Shown one piece after another: positions 1 through 5,399 of a DNA stretch of 6,471 bases. Origin of the DNA: Actinomycetota bacterium (GTDB lineage Bacteria; Actinomycetota; Actinomycetes; S36-B12; UBA5976); contig CANFIL010000070.1 of assembly GCA_947447095.1 (NCBI GenBank), positions 1 to 6,471 of the forward strand, in the 5' to 3' direction. Position numbers and translations under genes: made by a program. The notes under the pieces were generated by a model. It did no database searches. It was not told the origin of the DNA and saw nothing but the letters and a program-made list of their open reading frames with translations. Numbering within the stretch: the stretch's first letter is position 1; the number at the start of each line of letters is the position of its first letter.

Positions 1-469
1 ACCTGGCGCTGCAACATTGTCTCGAACCTTGCACCGCCTGGGATTCCAAGTCGCGCTGGTCAGTGGCGGGTTTCTAGAAGTCGTCAAGCCACTTGCAGAC
101 CGACTCGGCGTTACCAACGTTCGCGGTAATCAACTCGAAATTATTGACGGAAAACTCACCGGTGGACTGATTGGTCCAATTATCGACCGTGCGGCAAAAG
201 CAGAGGCATTGCGATACTTTGCAGACCATTACGACATTCCTATGAGTCGCACTATTGCCATCGGTGACGGAGCCAACGATTTAGACATGCTGAACGCTGC
301 TGCCTTGGGTATTGCATTTAATGCCAAGCCGTACGTGCGGGATGCAGCCTATGCCTCAGTGAATACGCCGTACCTGGACACAGTTTTGTACGTCATGGGC
401 ATTACTCGAGAACAAATCGAACGAAGTGACGCTCACGATTCGATCGACTATCGCAAGCCGCCGGTATAG
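1..469 (+). CDS. serB: Phosphoserine phosphatase SerB, C-terminal part (5' end outside window)
   Basis: SerB is a cytoplasmic HAD-superfamily enzyme that hydrolyses phosphoserine to serine, the last step of serine biosynthesis. The reading frame is open from base 2, so the gene enters from the left; 155 codons are visible. Seen motifs, numbered from the first visible residue: PGAATLSRTL at 1-10; HAD motif II SGGF at 21-24 (catalytic Ser21); Lys66 in DRAAKAEAL as motif III; and GDGANDLDML (Asp89, Asp93) as the Mg2+-binding motif IV. The C-terminal stretch with FNAKPYVRDAA and PYLDTVLYVMGI is typical of SerB. The nucleophile DxD motif I and any N-terminal ACT domain lie outside the window, so their presence cannot be judged. 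A TTG at base 17 is an internal codon, not the start. The gene ends with TAG one base before the convergent fabI stop. Confidence 0.93.
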   Translation, partial: PGAATLSRTLHRLGFQVALVSGGFLEVVKPLADRLGVTNVRGNQLEIIDGKLTGGLIGPIIDRAAKAEALRYFADHYDIPMSRTIAIGDGANDLDMLNAAALGIAFNAKPYVRDAAYASVNTPYLDTVLYVMGITREQIERSDAHDSIDYRKPPV

Positions 470-470
470 A

Positions 471-1244
471 TCAGGGACCACCCTGTGAATGAACGCCACC
501 ATCGACGTGGATGATTTCTCCTGTTGTTGCTGGGAACCAATCACTGAATAGCGCCACGCATGCCTTGGCAGTTGGAACGCAGTCCCCTGTGTCCCAACCA
601 ATTGGGGCACGTCGTTGCCACATTGGACCGAAAGTATCGAAACCAGGGATGCCCTTAGCAGCTGTCGTAAAGAGCGGACCAGCAGCTACGAGGTTGACCT
701 TGACACCCTTTGGACCAAGATCACGCGCAAGATAGCGACAGGTTGATTCAAGAGCCGCCTTGGAGACACCCATCCAGTCATAGAACGGCCACGTCACAGT
801 TGCATCAAAGTCCAAGCCGAGCACTTGAGCGTTACGGCCCTCCATCAATGGCAAACACGCCATCGCAAGAGACTTCAATGAGAATGCTGAGATTTCGAGC
901 GCAACCTTGACGTCATCCCACTCAGTGTTCAAGAAATTTCCACCAAGAGCTGCCTCAGGTGCAAAAGCGATTGAATGCAGTACTCCATCCAGGTATGGAA
1001 CGTGCTCACGCACAGCATCCGCGAGGTTATCTAAATCTTCCTTGCTGGTGACATCAAGTTGGACGATTGGCACTTCTTGCGGCAAACGCTGTGAGATTCG
1101 CTTGGTGATTCCTGCAGCGCGACCGAAAGAGGACAGCACAACATTTGCGCCCTGTTCTTGCGCCAAGCGTGCCACATGGAACGCAATGGAGGAGTCAGTA
1201 AGGACGCCAGTTACGAGAATGTTCTTGCCTTCAAGGATGCCCAT
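471..1244 (-). CDS. fabI: Enoyl-[acyl-carrier-protein] reductase (NADH), FabI/InhA type
   Basis: This enzyme reduces the trans-2-enoyl-ACP double bond, the last step of each type II fatty acid elongation cycle, in the cytoplasm. The 257-residue length fits the FabI family. It is a Rossmann-fold short-chain dehydrogenase with the divergent FabI features: N-terminal TGVLTDSSIAFHVA (residues 12-25), which replaces the usual TGxxxGIG; HSIAF at 90-94; DFD at 145-147; and the Tyr-x6-Lys catalytic pair Tyr155/Lys162 within FYDWMGVSKAALES. AAGP at 187-190, RAPIGW at 212-217 and SDWFPATTGEIIHVDGG near the C terminus closely recall mycobacterial InhA. The ATG at 1244 is preceded by AGGA at 1253-1250, five bases upstream and overlapping the fabG stop codon, so the gene appears translationally linked to fabG. 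A role in mycolic acid synthesis cannot be inferred, because the window has no mycolate-specific gene. Confidence 0.95.
   Translation of the reverse strand: MGILEGKNILVTGVLTDSSIAFHVARLAQEQGANVVLSSFGRAAGITKRISQRLPQEVPIVQLDVTSKEDLDNLADAVREHVPYLDGVLHSIAFAPEAALGGNFLNTEWDDVKVALEISAFSLKSLAMACLPLMEGRNAQVLGLDFDATVTWPFYDWMGVSKAALESTCRYLARDLGPKGVKVNLVAAGPLFTTAAKGIPGFDTFGPMWQRRAPIGWDTGDCVPTAKACVALFSDWFPATTGEIIHVDGGVHSQGGP
472..485. terminator. Small hairpin at the serB/fabI convergent junction, possible weak bidirectional terminator
   Basis: CAGGG (472-476), loop ACCA, and CCCTG (481-485) form a perfect five-base-pair, GC-rich stem with a four-base loop. It begins three bases after the serB stop and lies over the last codons and stop of fabI, so it would form in both transcripts. 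No run of T follows on either strand, so it does not fit a classical intrinsic terminator. It could be a chance product of the fabI codons for Gln-Gly-Gly-Pro. Confidence 0.25.
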
Positions 1245-1249
1245 AGTTG

Positions 1250-1253
1250 TCCT
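1250..1253 (-). promoter_or_regulatory. Ribosome binding site of fabI, overlapping the fabG stop
   Basis: Read on the minus strand, AGGA lies five bases before the fabI ATG and shares two bases with the fabG TAG stop. This fixes the fabI start and suggests that ribosomes finishing fabG can re-initiate on fabI. Confidence 0.7.
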
Positions 1254-1956
1254 AGTGTCCCATACCTAGGCCGCCATCAACGGGAATGACAGCGCCCGTG
1301 ATGTAGCCAGCAGCTGGAGATGCCATAAATAGCGCCACATCAGCAACTTCCTGAGGTGAGGCATAACGACCAAGCGGCACATTTCCTACAATTTCTGCAC
1401 GACGATCTTCAGAGAGTTCAGCAGTCATGTCGGTGTCAACAAATCCAGGTGCAATCACGTTGGCGGTAATTCCACGTGAACCAAGCTCGCGAGCCAATGA
1501 TCGTGCTGCGCCGACCAGACCCGACTTTGACGCGGAATAGTTCACCTGACCAGCAGAGCCCATAAGTCCAACAACGCTGGAAATAAAAATAAGTCGACCA
1601 GTACGGGCTTTCATCATCGCTCGACTGGCTCGACGCGCTACCCGAATGGCGCCGACAAGGTTGGTATTGAGCACATCGTTGATGTCATCATCCGACATGC
1701 GCATGATTAAGCCGTCTCGCGTAATGCCCGCATTCGCTATGGCGATTTCCACTGTGCCGATTTCAGCCTCGATTTGATCAAAGGCAGCATCAACGCTGGC
1801 GGTACTGCCTACGTCGCATTTCACAACATGTAAACCATCGATCGGTTCACCCGATCGGCTGGTGACTACAACTGTGTCCCCCGCCTGCTGGAATGTACGC
1901 GCAATCGCGAGACCAATTCCACGATTACCGCCCGTGACAAGAACTACTCGACCCAT
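1252..1956 (-). CDS. fabG: 3-oxoacyl-[acyl-carrier-protein] reductase, FabG/MabA type
   Basis: FabG reduces 3-oxoacyl-ACP to 3-hydroxyacyl-ACP with NADPH, the first reduction of the type II fatty acid elongation cycle. The 234-residue protein is a classical short-chain dehydrogenase: TGGNRGIG at 8-15 (cofactor binding), NAG at 75-77, Asn99 of NTNLVGA, Ser127, and the Tyr140-x3-Lys144 pair in YSASK complete the N-S-Y-K tetrad. PGFVDTDMT (170-178) and the C-terminal GAVIPVDGGLGMGH are FabG signatures, the latter very like mycobacterial MabA. The protein has almost no N-terminal extension before strand one. It is the first gene of a fabG-fabI operon, seven bases from fabI, and its partner enzyme acts later in the same elongation cycle. 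The ATG has no Shine-Dalgarno sequence; a TANNNT element seven bases upstream suggests a leaderless mRNA. Many FabG-like reductases act on other substrates, but the fabI neighbour supports the fatty acid role. Confidence 0.94.
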   Translation of the reverse strand: MGRVVLVTGGNRGIGLAIARTFQQAGDTVVVTSRSGEPIDGLHVVKCDVGSTASVDAAFDQIEAEIGTVEIAIANAGITRDGLIMRMSDDDINDVLNTNLVGAIRVARRASRAMMKARTGRLIFISSVVGLMGSAGQVNYSASKSGLVGAARSLARELGSRGITANVIAPGFVDTDMTAELSEDRRAEIVGNVPLGRYASPQEVADVALFMASPAAGYITGAVIPVDGGLGMGH

Positions 1957-1982
1957 GCCATAAGGCTACTAGTGTGGTCTTC
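1957..1982. promoter_or_regulatory. Divergent fabG/tldD promoter region with two candidate -10 elements, both probably leaderless
   Basis: Only 26 bases separate the fabG ATG from the tldD ATG, so both core promoters must sit here or inside the neighbouring gene. On the minus strand TAGCCT (1968-1963) ends seven positions before the fabG A at 1956. On the plus strand TAGTGT (1970-1975) ends eight positions before the tldD A at 1983. Both match the TANNNT -10 pattern at the distance expected for transcription starting at or next to the start codon. No purine-rich ribosome binding site is positioned for either ATG. The two hexamers are one base apart around the palindrome ACTAGT (1968-1973). 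TANNNT is a loose pattern, so this is a prediction. Confidence 0.5.
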
Positions 1983-3461
1983 ATGTCTTCGCATTTGCCC
2001 GATTATCTCGCCGAGTCTGCCCTTTCGATCGCCAACGACGCTGGCGCAAGCGTTGCTCATGTTCGCATCGCGCAACATGACAATCGTGGTGTGTCCACGC
2101 GTGATGGAAATGTAGAAAACGTCGCAAGCGACAGTGCCACCGCACTAAGCGTGCGCGTAGTACACAATGGCGCCTGGGGTTTTGCAGCGACAAACGAACT
2201 TACGCACGATGGGGCTGCCGATGCTGCCCGACGCGCACTCGAAATGGCGCGGATCAGTTCAGCTGTAATGAACCAGCCGGTCGAATTGGCTGCCGAGCCG
2301 AACTACGGCACAGCATCATGGGTTATGCCAAAAGAAATTGACGCTATGGCAGTTTCCGATGATGATGTTGTCGCCCTGCTACAGGACTGGAATGCGCGAG
2401 TCGCAAAATCCTCGATCGTCAACCATGTTGACGCACACGTAGCCATGGGTCGCGACACCACTTTCTTTGCAGATCTTTCAGGAAACCGACTGACTCAAGA
2501 ACGTGACCGCATCAGCGCGCAACTCACCGCGATTCACATTGGTGAAGGTGGCTTTGACGACATGCGCACGTGCGCCCCACCAGCAGGTCGAGGCTGGGAA
2601 TACCTTTTGGGTCAAGGCTGGGATTGGGATCATGAGCTTGCCGCTTTACCTAGTTACCTTGAAGAGAAAGTGAAAGCCCCTTCAGTTGACGCTGGCGTAT
2701 GGGATCTGGTCATTGACCCGACCAACCTGTGGCTCACGATTCATGAATCAATCGGCCACGCAACAGAACTCGATCGCGCATTGGGCTTCGAAGCAAATTA
2801 CGCAGGCACATCGTTTGCAACGCTTGAGAAGCTGGGCAACTTTAAGTACGGAAGCCCACTCGTTAACGTCACCGGTGATCGCAATTCACAGTTTGGTCTA
2901 TCAACTGTGGCATGGGATGACGAAGGCGTTGGCGCGCAGCAATGGGATTTGATCAAGGACGGCATCCTCGTTGGATATCAAACTGATCGCAGCATCGCGG
3001 CGCACGTCGGATTAGATCGATCAAACGGTTGCGCATTTGCCGACTCAGCGCTTCATACTCCGATTCAACGTATGCCAAACGTTTCGCTGCAGCCTGGTCC
3101 TGTCGAACGCACTACCCAAGATCTCATTTCTGGTGTCGAGCGCGGTATCTACATCGTTGGCGACAAGTCATGGTCCATTGACATGCAGCGCTACAACTTC
3201 CAATTCACAGGACAGCGTTTTTACGAGATTCGCAACGGTCAAATTGTTGGTCAACTCAAGGACGTCGTCTACCAGTCGCGAACACCCGATTTCTGGGGCT
3301 CGCTCGTTGACATAGGTGGACCGTCAACGTATTTGCTAGGTGGCGCCTTAAATTGCGGTAAGGGCCAACCCGGACAAGTCGCACCAGTAAGCCACGGCTG
3401 CCCCAGCGCAGTGTTCCGCAATATCAATGTCCTCAATGGTCGTAAGGAGGCTTCAGCATGA
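1983..3461 (+). CDS. tldD: TldD family metallopeptidase (catalytic subunit of TldD/TldE)
   Basis: TldD is the zinc-bearing subunit of the heterodimeric TldD/TldE peptidase, a cytoplasmic enzyme that cleaves unfolded or modified peptides; in E. coli it matures microcin B17 and degrades CcdA. The 492-residue protein carries HESIGH at 254-259, matching the HExxxH zinc motif in the sequence LTIHESIGHATELD. Cys458 in LNCGKGQPG matches the position of the third zinc ligand near the C terminus of E. coli TldD. The conserved block GTSFAT, VTGDR, WDDEGV, DGILVGY follows the zinc motif in the usual order. I chose the ATG at 1983 because a TANNNT element sits at leaderless distance. An in-frame GTG at 1974, with a weak AAGG eight bases upstream, would add three residues. 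The stop overlaps the tldE start by four bases. No RiPP precursor or other obvious substrate gene is present, so the substrate is unknown. Confidence 0.93.
   Translation: MSSHLPDYLAESALSIANDAGASVAHVRIAQHDNRGVSTRDGNVENVASDSATALSVRVVHNGAWGFAATNELTHDGAADAARRALEMARISSAVMNQPVELAAEPNYGTASWVMPKEIDAMAVSDDDVVALLQDWNARVAKSSIVNHVDAHVAMGRDTTFFADLSGNRLTQERDRISAQLTAIHIGEGGFDDMRTCAPPAGRGWEYLLGQGWDWDHELAALPSYLEEKVKAPSVDAGVWDLVIDPTNLWLTIHESIGHATELDRALGFEANYAGTSFATLEKLGNFKYGSPLVNVTGDRNSQFGLSTVAWDDEGVGAQQWDLIKDGILVGYQTDRSIAAHVGLDRSNGCAFADSALHTPIQRMPNVSLQPGPVERTTQDLISGVERGIYIVGDKSWSIDMQRYNFQFTGQRFYEIRNGQIVGQLKDVVYQSRTPDFWGSLVDIGGPSTYLLGGALNCGKGQPGQVAPVSHGCPSAVFRNINVLNGRKEASA
3444..3450 (+). promoter_or_regulatory. 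Strong ribosome binding site of tldE inside the tldD 3' end
   Basis: AAGGAGG ends seven bases before the tldE ATG at 3458 and lies within the last tldD codons. It selects this ATG over the nearby in-frame ATGs at 3467 and 3473. Together with the ATGA overlap it points to coupled translation of the two subunits. Confidence 0.85.
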
Positions 3462-4825
3462 GCCAGATGAACATGTCAGAAGCAGTTGAGATTGCCATGG
3501 AACTGGTTGGCAAAGGCGTTGTTGTTGGCGAGATTAACAACGCACGCAACTTACGTTGGGCTAACTCCGCTCTCACCACCAATGGCGACACTGTGGATCA
3601 GTCACTTTCGATTGCCGCCTTTGTTGATACTCCAGACGGCGTCGCAAGCGGAATTTCCAGTGGACAAGTTCGTAGTCGAGAAGACATCGAAAAACTCGTA
3701 GAAGTAAGCAAAGCTAGCGCGAGAGCAGCTGGCCCGGCACAAGATGCCATGGAACTCGTCGCAGGACCACAGCATGCAAACTTTCACTCTGACGTGACAC
3801 CTATTGCCGACGAAGGCATCGACTTCCTGTCGATTCAATTAGGCAACGTACTTCCCCACGGTCAATTCTTCGGTTACGCCGAACAGGCAGAAGACACCAT
3901 GTTCGTTGCAACTTCTGCAGGCACCCGAATGCGCTTTTCACAATCGACTTCACGGTTTGAATTGTGTGCCAAAAGTGAGGACCGTGAGCGATCTGCCTGG
4001 AGTGGCCAATCAGGCACTTCCTTGAGTGACGTGATAGTTACGTCGCACGCTGACACGGTGCTACGCGGCCTAGAACATCAAAAGAATCGAATTGATCAAG
4101 AGCCTGGACTGCATACCGTCACACTGTCTCCAAGCGCAATGGCGGATCTCATGATTTACATGCTGTGGAGTGCAACGGCACGAGAGGCCCACGAGGGTCG
4201 CAGTGTCTTCAGTAACCCACTCGGCGGAACCCGAATCGGCGAGCAACTCACACAACGCAAGTTGACAGTGGCTACAGACCCGGCCCTTCGCGGACTTGAG
4301 ACGATCGACCACGTCGTGAACTTAGGCTCTTCTTCGATGTCGAGTTCCTTCGATACTGGGCTTGCCACACCTCGTTCCGAAGTCCTACGCGATGGAACGT
4401 TGCATGCTCTTGGAAGTAGTCGTCACGCTGCACTGGAAGCTAACCTGCCGTTTACTCCACTGAGCGACAACATTGAAGTTCGCGATGCGCAAGGTTCAGG
4501 TTCACTTGACGATCTCGCGGCGCGCATGGGTGAAGGCTTGTTAATCACATGCTTGTGGTACATCCGCGAAGTTGACCCGCAATCACTACTACTCACTGGC
4601 TTAACGCGTGATGGCGTTTACGTGGTTAAGAACGGCGAAATTGTTGGTGCATCAAACAACTTCCGATTCAACGAATCTCCAGTTGGAATGCTTTCGCGCA
4701 TTACCGATGCAGGTGAATCAGTGAATTGCCTGCCTCGTGAATGGGCAGATTGGTTCTCGCGAGCTCGGGTAGCGCCAGTAACTGTCGAACAGTTCAATTT
4801 GTCGACACGTTCTGACGCGGTATAA
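3458..4825 (+). CDS. tldE: TldE/PmbA family protein, non-catalytic partner of TldD
   Basis: This is the second subunit of the TldD/TldE peptidase. It shares the fold of TldD but lacks a zinc site and helps form the chamber in which peptides are cleaved. The 455-residue protein has no HExxxH motif; the nearest resemblance, AHEGRSVF at 244-251, lacks the second histidine, as expected for a TldE. The C-terminal half carries the family's most recognisable block: LLITCLWYIREVDPQ (361-375), LLLTGLTRDGVYVV (377-390), NGEIVGA and NNFRFNESPV (400-409). The N-terminal region with NNARNLRWANSALTTNG matches the modulator-of-gyrase (PmbA_TldD) N-terminal domain. The start is set by a strong Shine-Dalgarno sequence, and the first four bases (ATGA) include the tldD stop. 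This tight coupling fits a fixed subunit ratio. The gene ends with TAA six bases before the convergent dodecin gene's stop. Confidence 0.92.
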   Translation: MSQMNMSEAVEIAMELVGKGVVVGEINNARNLRWANSALTTNGDTVDQSLSIAAFVDTPDGVASGISSGQVRSREDIEKLVEVSKASARAAGPAQDAMELVAGPQHANFHSDVTPIADEGIDFLSIQLGNVLPHGQFFGYAEQAEDTMFVATSAGTRMRFSQSTSRFELCAKSEDRERSAWSGQSGTSLSDVIVTSHADTVLRGLEHQKNRIDQEPGLHTVTLSPSAMADLMIYMLWSATAREAHEGRSVFSNPLGGTRIGEQLTQRKLTVATDPALRGLETIDHVVNLGSSSMSSSFDTGLATPRSEVLRDGTLHALGSSRHAALEANLPFTPLSDNIEVRDAQGSGSLDDLAARMGEGLLITCLWYIREVDPQSLLLTGLTRDGVYVVKNGEIVGASNNFRFNESPVGMLSRITDAGESVNCLPREWADWFSRARVAPVTVEQFNLSTRSDAV

Positions 4826-4834
4826 GTCGACTTA
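4823..4834. repeat. Perfect 12-base palindrome joining the tldE and dodecin stop codons
   Basis: TAAGTCGACTTA reads the same on both strands. Its first three bases are the tldE stop and its last three are the reverse complement of the dodecin TAA stop, so the six-base gap between the genes is the palindrome GTCGAC. A second GTCGAC lies at 4801-4806 in the tldE end. The palindrome has no loop and no T-run, so it is not a convincing terminator. It may be coincidence from two TAA stops around a short palindromic gap. Confidence 0.6.
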
Positions 4835-5044
4835 AGAGTCTTCGAGGCGGAAGCCGACCTTCATGCCCACCTGGAAGTGCGCAATGTCGCCGTCCATGAT
4901 GTTGCCGCGAACCTGAGTAACTTCGAACCAATCAAGGTGACGCAAGGTCTCTGAAGCGCGCTTGATGCCGTTTCGAATTGCCTGGTCGATGCCTTCTGGT
5001 GAGGTGCCGACGATTTCGGTCACTCGGTATGTGCGGTCAGCCAT
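4832..5044 (-). CDS. Dodecin family flavin-binding protein
   Basis: Dodecins are about 70-residue proteins that assemble into hollow dodecamers and bind riboflavin, FMN or FAD (some also CoA), buffering free flavin in the cytoplasm. The 70-residue product matches the family along its full length: TYRVTEIVGTSPEGIDQAI (5-23), KRASETLRHLDWFEV (28-42), RGNIMDG (46-52) and AHFQVGMKVGFRLEDS (55-70). Trp39 is the aromatic residue that stacks on the flavin ring and Gln58 is the expected flavin-contacting glutamine. The sequence is very close to what I recall of the Mycobacterium tuberculosis dodecin. The ATG is preceded by AGGAG at 5055-5051 with six bases between, so this gene has a true 5' leader. 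It converges on tldE and diverges from the DUF3099 gene, so it is probably monocistronic. No flavin biosynthesis gene is nearby. Confidence 0.94.
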   Translation of the reverse strand: MADRTYRVTEIVGTSPEGIDQAIRNGIKRASETLRHLDWFEVTQVRGNIMDGDIAHFQVGMKVGFRLEDS

Positions 5045-5050
5045 GTGGTT

Positions 5051-5055
5051 CTCCT
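5051..5055 (-). promoter_or_regulatory. Ribosome binding site of the dodecin gene
   Basis: Read on the minus strand, AGGAG lies six bases before the dodecin ATG. It fixes the start and contrasts with the neighbouring divergent gene, which shows no ribosome binding site. Confidence 0.8.
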
Positions 5056-5079
5056 AAAAGATGCCTACTTTGTTCTCAC

Positions 5080-5095
5080 AACGTACTCTAGACGT
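5080..5095. promoter_or_regulatory. Divergent dodecin/DUF3099 promoter with overlapping -10 elements
   Basis: TACTCT (5084-5089) on the plus strand ends seven positions before the ATG of the DUF3099 gene at 5096, the leaderless distance. The same seven base pairs read on the minus strand as TAGAGT (5090-5085), also TANNNT, which would start transcription near 5078 and give dodecin a leader of about 34 bases containing its AGGAG. A second minus-strand candidate is TACGTT (5085-5080). I see no good -35 element at normal spacing. Which element is used cannot be settled from sequence alone. Confidence 0.45.
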
Positions 5096-5389
5096 ATGCC
5101 ACAAGAACCCGAAGTTTTCAGCATCACAGGTGCTGTTGAAGGCATGTCCCAGGAACAAAAAGGTCGCCAGCGTCGCTACCTGATCAGCATGGGAATTCGC
5201 ACATTGTGCTTTGTGGCCGGTATCGCCGCAACCGGCTGGCTCCGGTGGACATTGCTCGTTGGTGCGATTTTATTGCCTTATTTTTCTGTGGTTGTAGCAA
5301 ATGCCGGGCGCGAACGTCGCTTGATCGGTCCTGGGCTTGTCAGTCCGCAGGAGCATCGCGTGGCGATCACCGATTCGGTGCGCGACTAA
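5096..5389 (+). CDS. DUF3099 family small membrane protein
   Basis: I recognise this as a DUF3099 protein, an actinobacterial family of unknown function. The 97-residue product has a polar N terminus with the family-like SITGAVEGMSQEQKGRQRRYLISMGIRTLCF (residues 9-39). Two hydrophobic segments at about 33-49 and 52-69 are separated by a short Trp-Leu-Arg-Trp turn, and a charged tail begins GRERR. This predicts a two-helix hairpin in the cytoplasmic membrane with both ends on the same, probably cytoplasmic, side. I place the start at the ATG at 5096: conserved family sequence begins just after it, and a TANNNT element sits at leaderless distance. An in-frame GTG at 5045 would add 17 unlikely residues over the dodecin leader and promoter. 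The SURF1 gene starts ten bases after the stop, so the two may be partly co-transcribed. A link to oxidase assembly would be guilt by association only. Confidence 0.85.
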   Translation: MPQEPEVFSITGAVEGMSQEQKGRQRRYLISMGIRTLCFVAGIAATGWLRWTLLVGAILLPYFSVVVANAGRERRLIGPGLVSPQEHRVAITDSVRD

Positions 5390-5392
5390 CCT
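5387..5392 (+). promoter_or_regulatory. Candidate -10 element for SURF1, coinciding with the DUF3099 stop
   Basis: TAACCT matches TANNNT. Its first three bases are the DUF3099 TAA stop, and it ends eight positions before the SURF1 GTG at 5400, the same spacing as at tldD. No ribosome binding site precedes that GTG apart from a weak TAGG only three bases away. This would allow a leaderless SURF1 mRNA in addition to read-through from DUF3099. Confidence 0.35.
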
Positions 5393-5399
5393 TAGGTAC

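Noticed and set aside
244..1010. The possibility that the very short gaps mark a phage or other mobile region.
   Set aside because: All genes here are core metabolic genes in converging and diverging units; no integrase, transposase, repeat or phage gene is visible.
907..1269. A 120-codon plus-strand open frame opposite fabI, plus shorter ones at 511-735 and 710-910.
   Set aside because: They lie wholly or almost wholly within the convincingly identified fabI gene on the other strand, and their proteins are low-complexity, Ser/Thr/Pro/Arg-rich and match no family.
1981..2193. A 70-codon minus-strand frame over the start of tldD, rich in Arg, His and Cys.
   Set aside because: The composition is typical of an antisense shadow and it lacks a ribosome binding site; the tldD frame is clearly the real one.
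2686..3315. Two plus-strand frames of about 90 codons inside tldD in another phase.
   Set aside because: They overlap the conserved catalytic region of tldD and show no domain or start signal.
3602..4368. Several minus-strand frames of 60-80 codons opposite tldE.
   Set aside because: They are antisense to an intact conserved gene, mutually overlapping, and without family resemblance.
5045..5095. An N-terminal extension of the DUF3099 gene starting at GTG 5045.
   Set aside because: It begins right at the dodecin start codon and runs through the promoter region. The added residues are not DUF3099-like and no ribosome binding site precedes it.
5337..5399. An N-terminal extension of SURF1 starting at TTG 5337.
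   Set aside because: It would overlap DUF3099 in another frame and add a charged stretch before what is already a normal SURF1 N terminus.
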